The translations under genes were made by a program, and so were the position numbers. DNA of 64,000 nucleotides, from NCBI GenBank assembly GCA_910586615.1, contig CAJUJP010000001.1:124001-188000 (forward strand), in the 5' to 3' direction. The stretch is from an uncultured Lachnospiraceae bacterium (GTDB lineage Bacteria > Bacillota > Clostridia > Lachnospirales > Lachnospiraceae). Positions 1 through 8,087 of this stretch are shown one piece after another (position 1 is the first letter of the stretch; each line of letters opens with the position of its first letter). The notes under the pieces are model-generated. The model was not told the DNA's origin. It did not search any database and was given only the letters and a program-made list of their open reading frames with translations.

Positions 1-744
1 CTCTAAAAAGTATTCCTTATACTCTCCGAAGTCCTTACACTCATTATCTACAGATTCCACCATTTCTATATATTTCTCCTGCAGCAGATCTCTGTAATTA
101 TCGAAGTTACCGCCACCCTTCTTACTCCAGGCAAAAGGATGCACGAGAATCTGCACCTTGTCGTATCCTGTAATGTTAGCCTCATCCGGATAACCATAAC
201 GCCAGATATGATTGGCATCGGACATATATTTGACCGTTAGCGTGGTGCTCTCGCTGATCTTATCCGCAAAGGTGAAGAAGTCATCCTGATATGCATTGAG
301 AATGCCATCCAGCTTGATATTTTCCCGGAGCACATCCTTGGATGGCCTGTGGATCGAAAATTCTGTGATCTCAAACCCGAACATTTCACTTAAGATATCA
401 ATCTCCATCTGAATCCGCTTACGGATCTGCTGCATATCCGTCATACCGTTCAGTGCAAAATGCAAACCGATATGCTGTCCTCTCTCGTGCATGTCTTTGA
501 TCATGTCCATATTTCTTCTGGAAAGGATGTTGTAGGTGTTGTTTGTCCACTGAAAGAAAAACGTAGACACAAAATCCATGCTTTGCTCCACCTTCGCCAT
601 CTGGTATGCTCTCTCCACGCTGTATTCCACATCATGACGCATGATAACAAAATTATCCTTGCCCAAAGCCTCCGCGTAACTGCAATGCCGTCCCGTAGAT
701 TTTATAATCCTGATGATTTCTCTGTAGTCATCGTATGAAAACAT
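1..744 (-). CDS. Polysaccharide-deacetylase-like (NodB-fold) protein, cut by window edge
   Basis: The frame opens at an ATG at 744, preceded by GGGAGAG, and stays open to base 1. That gives at least 248 codons; the C-terminus lies outside the window. The protein has MRHDVE at residues 35-40 and HIGLHF at 91-96. These match the Asp-containing first motif and a following His motif of divergent polysaccharide deacetylases found in surface-glycan loci. Such proteins act on N-acetylated sugars or related amides, but the substrate cannot be told here. There is no signal peptide, so it is probably cytosolic. It is the last gene of the leftward cluster seen here, 186 bases after the DUF6056-like gene. 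The call depends on two motifs and context, and the C-terminal motifs are unseen. Confidence 0.65.
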   Translation of the reverse strand, partial: MFSYDDYREIIRIIKSTGRHCSYAEALGKDNFVIMRHDVEYSVERAYQMAKVEQSMDFVSTFFFQWTNNTYNILSRRNMDMIKDMHERGQHIGLHFALNGMTDMQQIRKRIQMEIDILSEMFGFEITEFSIHRPSKDVLRENIKLDGILNAYQDDFFTFADKISESTTLTVKYMSDANHIWRYGYPDEANITGYDKVQILVHPFAWSKKGGGNFDNYRDLLQEKYIEMVESVDNECKDFGEYKEYFLE

Positions 745-930
745 ATTTCTCTCCCTCTCCCGCCGTTTATGCTTTTTCCGGTTTCACGGCTGTTCTGTCT
801 GTATCTGATACCTATGAGAACCGCAAGCCTGCTGTTGTGCTCCTTTTCCTATTATATACGCTGTCAGCGGCGGCGACAAGTTTATTTCCGCTAAGGATTC
901 CCCACCTTATAACAGTTTCAGCCTTCGGCT

Positions 931-2412
931 TCACTCTGCCTTCCGTTTCACCGAATCCTTGTGATAATACTGCGCAAGCCCCTGATTCACCCATGCATTC
1001 TCGTCTTCGTCCAGATAAAAGCACTCAAAGTTTTCTATATATTCCGGCATTTCAAGCACCACATCCGTCTCCTCACAGTTTTCCAGATAATCATACAATG
1101 CCGTACATGCCTCATAATATTCGCTGTAGCTTCCGCTGCGCAGTGACCGGGATACCGTCATCACCGGAGAATCTGCAAGTGATGCCGGCGACAATAGAAC
1201 CGCTGTCAGAAGCACCACCGCAAGAACTGCACAGGCACTGCGGTTCTCACGCAGTCCGCCCCATCTGTCCAGCACACAACCGGTCAGCACCGCAAGATTA
1301 AACAGCGTCACCACCAGCACCACGTCCAGTATAAAGCAACAGCGGTTGGGAAAATAAGGCCCGCTGTATCCCACCGCCACCGGAAAAGCCGTGACAATTC
1401 CCGTAAAAAGTGAAAGCACGCTCACAAACGTGTATGCCGCCAGCTTTTCTCCCAGCTTCCCGGAAAGATAGATGCCCACAAAGATCATACTCAGAATCAG
1501 CACAGCAAAAAACGGACTTTCTGCAAGACGCTGTGTCTCTGCCAGCACATTTTTTACCGACCACTTCATGGCTTTCAGCAAAAGCAGGCTCTCACCCGCT
1601 GTCTCCGTATGCCGGGAAAAGTTCCCCGGCGCCGCTGCATTGATCAGCGCGCCTGCAATACCCGCGGCGGTAATACAGAGATTGCCCCAGGAAATCCTGC
1701 CCGAAGCAAGATAAAATCCAAGACTCAGTAAGACAGCCAGATAACATCCCGTCCCTGTCACCGTCAGCGATCCGCCTGACGCAAGAAACAGCGTAACCGC
1801 CGATACTGCCGTGAAGACAAATTTTTTCCGTTTAGTAACTCCCGCCCTGTTGGCCATCAGAAAAAAAGAAACCGAGAGCAGCATTACGGAAAAAGGAATC
1901 CCGTAGGCCGTTGCCCCGGAAAACCAGAAAAAAATCTCTGTAAAAATCTGCCCGTTCAGCACGCCGAAAAGCACCAGCGTAAAAACCGTCAACCGCAAAT
2001 GCAGCATTTTCCGCTCTTGCAACGCGAATCCCAGCACATTCCATACCAGCAGTAACAGCGCACCAAAGAAGAAAAGCGCATTCCCCATCATCACTGCCCG
2101 AAGCTGTCCCATCCCGAAATTATTAATCGGCGACAAAAACGCCTGAATAAACATGGCAAAATATGTCCCCTGCCAGTCCAGGTAAATTTCTTTCATATAC
2201 TGCAGAGAAGCGGCAAAATACCGGGGCAGGGAAGCATGAAAAACGCCCACCCGAACGCCGTGGGTAAAATCGTCTCCCAGAAGCACCGTGTATCCCGCGC
2301 CCGCCGTGATGACAGATACCATAAGGAAAATCAGAAGACAGTTGAGCGCTGTTGCCGCTCCCCGCCTGCACTTTCCCCAATCTGCTTTTTCCATATACTG
2401 CTTCCATTTCAT
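931..2412 (-). CDS. DUF6056-like polytopic membrane protein, probable GT-C enzyme
   Basis: A 493-residue protein with about ten hydrophobic segments. Near the N-terminus GDDF is followed by a DWQGTYF stretch in the first external loop. This is typical of the DUF6056/GT-C superfamily, in which an acidic pair in the first loop is the likely catalytic centre. The C-terminal 80 residues form a soluble tail rich in Glu and Tyr. Such proteins are thought to transfer a sugar from a polyprenyl-phosphate donor on the outer membrane face; the donor and acceptor are unknown. The ATG at 2412 has GAGGAGAA upstream. The gene starts 44 bases after the GT4 gene and is probably co-transcribed with it. Confidence 0.7.
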   Translation of the reverse strand: MKWKQYMEKADWGKCRRGAATALNCLLIFLMVSVITAGAGYTVLLGDDFTHGVRVGVFHASLPRYFAASLQYMKEIYLDWQGTYFAMFIQAFLSPINNFGMGQLRAVMMGNALFFFGALLLLVWNVLGFALQERKMLHLRLTVFTLVLFGVLNGQIFTEIFFWFSGATAYGIPFSVMLLSVSFFLMANRAGVTKRKKFVFTAVSAVTLFLASGGSLTVTGTGCYLAVLLSLGFYLASGRISWGNLCITAAGIAGALINAAAPGNFSRHTETAGESLLLLKAMKWSVKNVLAETQRLAESPFFAVLILSMIFVGIYLSGKLGEKLAAYTFVSVLSLFTGIVTAFPVAVGYSGPYFPNRCCFILDVVLVVTLFNLAVLTGCVLDRWGGLRENRSACAVLAVVLLTAVLLSPASLADSPVMTVSRSLRSGSYSEYYEACTALYDYLENCEETDVVLEMPEYIENFECFYLDEDENAWVNQGLAQYYHKDSVKRKAE

Positions 2413-2456
2413 ACCGATCCGTTCTCCTCATTCCGCCCGAAGACCTTCTGCAGCCT

Positions 2457-3566
2457 TCACGATCTGGCTGACCCGCACAGTTCTTCAATATAATCCCGCC
2501 ACTGTTCAAAAACCGCCCGGCTGCCGGCCCGCTCAGCGATCCGGCGTGCCTCATTTCCCAGCCGCTCCGCCAGATCCCTGTCCTCGATCAGCCGGTTAAT
2601 CCCTTTTTCCAGGGCCTCCTGATCTTTTATGGGAATCAGCAGTCCGTCTACCTCGTTTGTCATAATCGTGCGGGGCCCGCCACAGGGACAGTCCGTGGCC
2701 ACCACAGGCAGCCCCAGCGCCATAGCCTCCAATAAAGCGTTGGGAAGTCCTTCCCAGTCAGAGGTAAAGGCAAACACCGCCGCATCCGTCAGTTCTTTTT
2801 CCAGACTGTCGCTGGCACCCATCAGATGAATATAAGATCCGGCATCAAATTCCCGGATCAGTCCTTCCAGAATTTCCCTGGTGCCGTCAAAAGAATCCCC
2901 GCCGTATATCTTCAACTCATAGTCCGGATGCTTCTCGTGCACATTGACAAAAGCCCGGATCAGCATGGGCTGATTTTTAAAATCCACCAGTCTGCCGGAT
3001 TGTACCACAGTCTTGCTTCGTTTTTCCGGCTTCGGCACGCCGATATATTTCTCATTGATAGGGTTTAAAATAATTCTTGAGTTTTTCTGCAGCCGCGGAG
3101 CAAAGAAATCTCTGGCTCCCTCCGTCTGGAAAACACACCCGTCCGCCCGCGGAAATAACAGCGGAATCTGTATCTTATCCGATTTCTCTTCATAATGCCC
3201 GGCCGGATCCGTGCGGATGGAGATCAGTACCGGAAGCTTCATGAAATAGGCCGCCATCAGCCCTCTGTACAAGGCTTTTCTGGCAAAAGGAATGAGGATA
3301 TCCGGTTTTTCTTCCCGCAGAATGGCTCGCAGATATTTGACACGCAGCATAAATTGAACAAGGCGATGCTTTTTGTCATCGCCCTCCCGCAGCCCAACAT
3401 GAACCCGCCTTACCGCCGGATCAATCTGAAATTCATGATCACCGTACCATTCCGTGGCAATGATAACCTGATATCCTTCTTTTGCAAACCAGTTGGCCAG
3501 ATTCGTGACCACCCGCTCTGCTCCACCCTGTTCCAGACAATTCAGGTGAAAAACAATTTTTCTCAT
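2457..3566 (-). CDS. Glycosyltransferase family 4
   Basis: A 369-residue cytosolic GT-B enzyme. The N-terminal strand IVFHLNCLEQGGAERV carries the GGAE loop of GT4 enzymes. The C-terminal half carries DWEGLPNALLEAMALGLPVV, the E-x7-E donor-phosphate motif. It should move a sugar from an NDP-sugar to a lipid-linked acceptor with retention of configuration. The ATG at 3566 has an AGGAG ribosome binding site. It follows the MBOAT gene by 53 bases that contain an 8-bp hairpin. Donor and linkage cannot be read from the sequence. Confidence 0.85.
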   Translation of the reverse strand: MRKIVFHLNCLEQGGAERVVTNLANWFAKEGYQVIIATEWYGDHEFQIDPAVRRVHVGLREGDDKKHRLVQFMLRVKYLRAILREEKPDILIPFARKALYRGLMAAYFMKLPVLISIRTDPAGHYEEKSDKIQIPLLFPRADGCVFQTEGARDFFAPRLQKNSRIILNPINEKYIGVPKPEKRSKTVVQSGRLVDFKNQPMLIRAFVNVHEKHPDYELKIYGGDSFDGTREILEGLIREFDAGSYIHLMGASDSLEKELTDAAVFAFTSDWEGLPNALLEAMALGLPVVATDCPCGGPRTIMTNEVDGLLIPIKDQEALEKGINRLIEDRDLAERLGNEARRIAERAGSRAVFEQWRDYIEELCGSARS

Positions 3567-3593
3567 TTAAAACTCCTATACACCGTAACCGGC

Positions 3594-3618
3594 ACAACGA
3601 ATATGAATGGTTCGTTGT
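3594..3618 (-). other. Intercistronic hairpin after the MBOAT gene
   Basis: A perfect 8-bp inverted repeat (acaacgaa / ttcgttgt, 9-base loop) begins two bases after the MBOAT stop codon. No U-run follows on the minus strand, so it looks like an mRNA-stabilising or processing hairpin rather than a full terminator. Confidence 0.45.
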
Positions 3619-3619
3619 A

Positions 3620-5194
3620 CTAGAAACTCTGATACATAAACACCGCCGTATCGTAACTGCCGCCGTAGATTCCGGTCATCAGCAAAAGCAGAACGATTCC
3701 ATAATAGCACAGCCATCTGACAAGCACCGGACGCTGTGCGAGATAAGTCCTCACATCTTTTCCCCGTTCTTCCAGAATGGAAACCGCCAGCCAGAACAGC
3801 AAAACGACAAAAAGCAGAATAAAGTCGTATTTATTCAACCCGTAGGATGTAATCTCCCCGGAAAGCAGCTTTCCCGGATGCAGTCTTGTCACAAAAGACG
3901 CATATACCGCCCCCGCCTGCGAAAGACTCTCACTCCTGATCAGCACATCCGCCGCAAACACAATAAGCCATGTCCGCACCATACAGAAAAATCCCCATAC
4001 TTTGCCATCTTTCATATGGAACTTTTCCTTCCATGCCGCAAATGCCGGCTCTAAAATAAGGGAAGCGCTCATGATCACGCCATAATAAACGCCCCACAGC
4101 ATATAGCTCACCGTTCTGCCGTGCCAGATTCCCGTAAAAAACCAGACAAGCATGGTTCCCATGATCGGCACGACCTGTCGTCCCATACCGTTCCATTTGT
4201 TTTTACATGCCCTGGAAATCTTACGTCCCGCACCCGACATCACGAAAGAAAACATCACATAATCTTTAAACCATGTTCCCAGCGTAATATGCCATCTGCG
4301 CCAGAACTCCGCCACCGACTTCGAGAAATACGGTCTTTTAAAGTTATCCGGCAGCACAATGCCAAATGTTTCGCTGATCCCTGCCGCCATGTCAATATAT
4401 CCTGAAAAATCTGCATATAACTGCAGCATATAGAAAACCGTAGCGCAGGCATAAATGCTTCCCGCAACAGCGGATGATTCCATTCCGTACACCCTGTCCA
4501 CAAAAAAGCCAAGACGGTCCGCAATTACCATCTTCTTGAACGCGCCCCAGACAAACCGCTGTATACCGCGAAGCATTCTGTCATATTGAAAGACATGCTC
4601 CTTTTCAAACTGCTCCTTCATCTGTGCAAAGCGGTTAAAGGGTCCCTGTGTCACCGACGGGAACCAGGCCAGAAACAGCATGACCTTTAAGAAATCAGTC
4701 TCCACTTCACAGTTTTCTCTCCCCGCATCAATCACATAACTGATTGCCGTTAACGTATAGAAAGAAATACCAAGGGGCATCATCACATTTTCCAGAAATC
4801 CCCCTTGCGAACCGGTCAGTTCTCTAATGACAGGCAGTGCAATCACTGCATACTTATAAAATACCAGCAGTCCCAGATTAAATATAATATAGAGACTCTG
4901 GACTCTCTTTCTTTTCTTTTGGTATACCGCTTTCAGCGACTTTTTGCTCTCTTTGTCACTGCACCGGCCAAGTCCGTCCCTCTCCTGCAAAAGATTTCTC
5001 TTCAGATACAGCCCGCAGCCGTAAGTCGTTATTCCTGTCAGCAGAAGCCCGGCCGGAAAACCTTTAAGTCCGGCTATATAGAACACCACGCTCCCGGCAA
5101 GCAGTACATACCACTGCGTCTTTTTCGGCAGAAGATAATACAACGAAAACGTGACCGCCCAGAGTATAATAAAGGCATATGATGTAAACTGCAT
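3620..5194 (-). CDS. MBOAT-family O-acyltransferase (DltB/AlgI type)
   Basis: A 524-residue membrane protein with many transmembrane helices. The MBOAT core is visible as FWRRWHITLGTWFKDYV (about residues 297-313), then the invariant histidine in GIWHG (His358). The family moves an acyl group from a carrier (ACP thioester or CoA) across the membrane onto an extracellular hydroxyl, as DltB does with D-alanine. Its start codon directly abuts the stop of the ACP gene, with GGAGGAATAA before the ATG, so translation is tightly coupled. With the ACP, the DltA-like ligase and the SGNH-type protein further right, it forms a Dlt-like acylation set. The acyl group is not necessarily D-alanine. Confidence 0.88.
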   Translation of the reverse strand: MQFTSYAFIILWAVTFSLYYLLPKKTQWYVLLAGSVVFYIAGLKGFPAGLLLTGITTYGCGLYLKRNLLQERDGLGRCSDKESKKSLKAVYQKKRKRVQSLYIIFNLGLLVFYKYAVIALPVIRELTGSQGGFLENVMMPLGISFYTLTAISYVIDAGRENCEVETDFLKVMLFLAWFPSVTQGPFNRFAQMKEQFEKEHVFQYDRMLRGIQRFVWGAFKKMVIADRLGFFVDRVYGMESSAVAGSIYACATVFYMLQLYADFSGYIDMAAGISETFGIVLPDNFKRPYFSKSVAEFWRRWHITLGTWFKDYVMFSFVMSGAGRKISRACKNKWNGMGRQVVPIMGTMLVWFFTGIWHGRTVSYMLWGVYYGVIMSASLILEPAFAAWKEKFHMKDGKVWGFFCMVRTWLIVFAADVLIRSESLSQAGAVYASFVTRLHPGKLLSGEITSYGLNKYDFILLFVVLLFWLAVSILEERGKDVRTYLAQRPVLVRWLCYYGIVLLLLMTGIYGGSYDTAVFMYQSF

Positions 5195-5425
5195 TTATTC
5201 CTCCAACAACTTCTGCACCAGCGCAATGATCGCTTCTTTATTCTTGAAGTTCTCCGCTATAACATATTTTGCGTCAATTTCAATATCAAATTCATCTTCA
5301 ATATCGCTGATGACATTGATGACAGTAAAAGAGTCAATGATCCCGTCCTCCATCATGCTGTCGCCGTCATAATCAAGCGCTTCCTCGCAATGTTCTCCTA
5401 AAATTTCCAGAATTTTCTCTTCCAT
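5195..5425 (-). CDS. Acyl carrier protein (DltC-like)
   Basis: A 76-residue acidic protein with an ACP fold signature. DSF at residues 31-33 supplies Ser32, the likely phosphopantetheine attachment site (the classic motif is DSL). The gene sits directly between the formyltransferase and MBOAT genes with no spacer on the MBOAT side. That is the position of a dedicated carrier for the group moved by the MBOAT. The start is ATG at 5425 with GGAG upstream. The small size and the DltB/DltA partners favour a DltC role over fatty-acid synthesis. Confidence 0.85.
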   Translation of the reverse strand: MEEKILEILGEHCEEALDYDGDSMMEDGIIDSFTVINVISDIEDEFDIEIDAKYVIAENFKNKEAIIALVQKLLEE

Positions 5426-6325
5426 TTACTTTCTTCTCCTTTCAGCTACTGTATATTTTAACTTTAAAGCCGTATTCTCCCCCAGCGGCAGATATCGGAA
5501 TCCTTTCTCTTCCTGTCCGCCGGCCTTCTCCGACTCCGCTTTGTCCGCTGAAATCTTACGATACCTGAGAATCTCCGCCTCCTGTCCGTCTATGACAGTC
5601 CTCACCGGCGGAAAAATATCGTTTTTGCCGTAATCCACGCTTCGGAGCAGACGGTAAATATCCTCCGGCCTGTCCGTCAGCTCAAAATGGCCGTCCCCCG
5701 GAACTTCACAGGAACGATACATCCTGCGGTCTTTGGCAAATCCCTGTTCTCTTGCCTTCACACACTCTGCCATAAGATCTGCGAAACTCTCCCGAAAAGC
5801 TTCCCCGGCAAGATCCATAAGCTGTTCCGTCAACTCATAAGCCTTCATGTCTTCCGTGATCCTGCAGCGTTTCTGGATAATAATATTCCCTTCGTCCACA
5901 CCTGCCGTCACATAATGCCAGGTAATCCCCGTCTCTTTTTCTCCCGCGAAGATAACCCATGCGGGGGCATTCCTGCCGGGATAGTCGGGCAAAAGCGCAT
6001 TGTGAAAATTAATGATCGTAATATGGGGCTTGTCCACCAGCGACGCCGGAAACAGGAAATTATTGCTGGCGCTGATAATAAGCGTCTTCTCCGTCAGCTG
6101 ATCGAGCGCGGCTGCCAGTTCCTTTTTACCGGTAATACTCCGGAAAGGAATATTGTTTTCGCTGCAGATTTTCTCCGTAATGCTGAACGGGTGGATTTCA
6201 TGCTCGATAAAGGCCATGTCATACCCGTATTCCTTTTTGTTATCATATACATACTGTAATACTTCGCCTGTCACCTTGCCGTAGCCTATGATGACAATTT
6301 TGCGAAATGATGTACTCTTATCCAT
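5426..6325 (-). CDS. Formyltransferase-family protein (Fmt/ArnA-like), first copy
   Basis: About 299 residues from ATG 6325; a GTG at 6358 is an alternative start. The N-terminus (RKIVIIGYGK) is a Rossmann strand. The catalytic core is intact: INFHNALLPDYPGRNAPAW gives the Asn-x-His pair of N10-formyltetrahydrofolate transferases, and VDEGNII supplies the Asp. The family formylates an amino group on a sugar nucleotide, an aminoacyl thioester or Met-tRNA. This gene abuts the ACP gene, and the operon has its own promoter. An attractive inference is that it formylates an amino group on the substrate carried by the ACP, as formylation domains do in some NRPS systems. A sugar-nucleotide substrate is the main alternative. 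Confidence 0.75.
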   Translation of the reverse strand: MDKSTSFRKIVIIGYGKVTGEVLQYVYDNKKEYGYDMAFIEHEIHPFSITEKICSENNIPFRSITGKKELAAALDQLTEKTLIISASNNFLFPASLVDKPHITIINFHNALLPDYPGRNAPAWVIFAGEKETGITWHYVTAGVDEGNIIIQKRCRITEDMKAYELTEQLMDLAGEAFRESFADLMAECVKAREQGFAKDRRMYRSCEVPGDGHFELTDRPEDIYRLLRSVDYGKNDIFPPVRTVIDGQEAEILRYRKISADKAESEKAGGQEEKGFRYLPLGENTALKLKYTVAERRRK

Positions 6326-6394
6326 ATAAGAATCGTACCTCTCTATTACCTTTTGCACAACTCACAAAATTATCCTGTCTTGTTGACTGAATCA

Positions 6395-6423
6395 ATTATA
6401 TCTGTTATAACAATATTTCTCAA
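6395..6423 (-). promoter_or_regulatory. Promoter of the formyltransferase-ACP-MBOAT operon
   Basis: On the minus strand TTGAGA (6418-6423), a 17-base spacer and a perfect TATAAT (6395-6400). It starts 11 bases past the stop of the methyltransferase gene. The dlt-like half-operon therefore does not depend on the restriction cassette for transcription. Confidence 0.75.
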
Positions 6424-6433
6424 TCACAATCTT

Positions 6434-8086
6434 CTAAAATGTAGAATTCTTTCGTGCCATTGTATGTGAACCGTAACGTGCCATTCGCCTGTCCCGCATT
6501 TTTTCCCATATAGAATGAAGTACAGAAATTTCATGGCTGGAAAGGCCCAGACCCTGCCTCAGCAAAATTTCATCCGTATACGCCAATATTCGATCATACT
6601 GCCCTTCCCTCTGCCATTGATCCATACATCCTATATCCAGCGTTTCCGCATTGATCATCGGAATCCTTACTCTGCGCATCTCGCCGGGTTCAAAGGTCAG
6701 CACGCCACCGCCATAACTCCGCCCCAGTGTTTCCCCGAGAGCCAGTGTATATGTATTAAGAAAGGCCGCCGCCACCGCTTCTCCGTTAATCCCCTCCAAA
6801 AATTTAACTTTATGAAGCGTATCTGTAACCAGCGCCTCTTTTTTATTCAAAATCATCTTGGGATATAAATTCGCCTGCCTGATCAAAAATGCATCCGCAC
6901 GCCAGGATTGATTTACGTGATACCAGCATTTTCTAATTCTGCATTTATAATTTTGATTGAATCCCTGTGTTTCACCCCAACGAATATACTTTTGTACACT
7001 TTCATCCATCTGGTCTACCGGTCTGTCTCCCGGTTCAAAGAAAAACACCTTTTTTCCCGCCTTCACCAATTGGGAATAATCGGTCTCGGAAAGAACAATG
7101 CCTTTGACCTGATCTGACCTTCCGATAATCGGTCTTACGACTGATGAGAGGTTCCTCTTTTTAACGGTATCTTCATTCATAAGAAAAAAGGAATTTTCCC
7201 CGCTTACAAGTCCTACATTAACTTCATATAATTCCGTTGCATCGCTAATCCTTTCATCTGCAGACAGTTTCTCCAGCAAATCCAGTTCTTCTTTTGTAAG
7301 ATAATATTTCACCCACTTTTCTTTGCTATGATGCAGATTTTTGACTTCTGCCGTATTCATACAAACTGTTCCCTGAGAGGTCAGATCCTGAAGTCCGGTT
7401 AAGTCCAGAACACGAATACCCTTTCGGGTAGATTTCCTCTCACCCAGCAAAAGGATAACTTCCTGCTGAATATCATCAAATACAAGCTGTCTGAATGTAA
7501 TCAATGTCAGACATTCAAAATATGTACTCAGAAACATTCTCATTTCCGCCGCATAATCAACCTGAAACAACTCCGCAGGAATTACCATCCCGATGCGCCC
7601 GCTGGGCTTTAAAGCTTTGCATGATAAAGCCAGAAAAGGCAGCCAGATATTCGTAAGACGATTGGGGTGAAAACCATGCTTTTCCATTAAATCAAAAGCT
7701 GTTTCCCGATATTTTTCATCAAAATTCTGATATCGTATAAACGGCGGATTGCCGATTACCACATCATACTGCTTTCTGTCTTCAATCTCTGCACGATAAA
7801 ACCCGAAAAAATCTCCCGTATAAACATCGGTTCCGAATTCTCTTGCCTTATCCGCTTCTGTTTCATCTAATTCAACGCCTGTAATAAGATTCCGGATCTG
7901 AGCGCTGTCTCCTCCCAGAGTTTGTATGCGTTCCACTGCCGCTTCCAGAAAACTGCCATCACCGCAGCTTGGCTCAAGTACGGTATCTACACTGCTCCTG
8001 ATTGCCCATTCTGTAATAAATTTCGAAATAGCAGAAGGCGTATAGTACCCTCCTCTGAGTTTGTTATAACCATCTATGGCCTTCAT
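6434..8086 (-). CDS. N6-adenine DNA methyltransferase (Eco57I/TaqI-like class)
   Basis: A 550-residue protein starting at ATG 8086, one base past the previous stop, with GGAGGAG in the preceding coding sequence. A longer frame exists to 8113 but would overlap the upstream gene and lacks this site. Residues 12-17 (GGYYTP) match motif X. VLEPSCGDGSFL (36-47) is the AdoMet-binding motif I. NPPF at 113-116 is the catalytic motif IV of gamma-class N6-adenine enzymes. The C-terminal half is a likely target-recognition region. It probably modifies the second strand, or an asymmetric half of the site, recognised by the adjacent type IIG enzyme. Coupled translation supports one operon. Confidence 0.85.
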   Translation of the reverse strand: MKAIDGYNKLRGGYYTPSAISKFITEWAIRSSVDTVLEPSCGDGSFLEAAVERIQTLGGDSAQIRNLITGVELDETEADKAREFGTDVYTGDFFGFYRAEIEDRKQYDVVIGNPPFIRYQNFDEKYRETAFDLMEKHGFHPNRLTNIWLPFLALSCKALKPSGRIGMVIPAELFQVDYAAEMRMFLSTYFECLTLITFRQLVFDDIQQEVILLLGERKSTRKGIRVLDLTGLQDLTSQGTVCMNTAEVKNLHHSKEKWVKYYLTKEELDLLEKLSADERISDATELYEVNVGLVSGENSFFLMNEDTVKKRNLSSVVRPIIGRSDQVKGIVLSETDYSQLVKAGKKVFFFEPGDRPVDQMDESVQKYIRWGETQGFNQNYKCRIRKCWYHVNQSWRADAFLIRQANLYPKMILNKKEALVTDTLHKVKFLEGINGEAVAAAFLNTYTLALGETLGRSYGGGVLTFEPGEMRRVRIPMINAETLDIGCMDQWQREGQYDRILAYTDEILLRQGLGLSSHEISVLHSIWEKMRDRRMARYGSHTMARKNSTF

Positions 8087-8087
8087 T

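Noticed and set aside
812..1024. 70-codon minus-strand frame overlapping the end of the DUF6056-like gene
   Set aside because: Alternative-frame shadow; no start signal and no recognisable domain.
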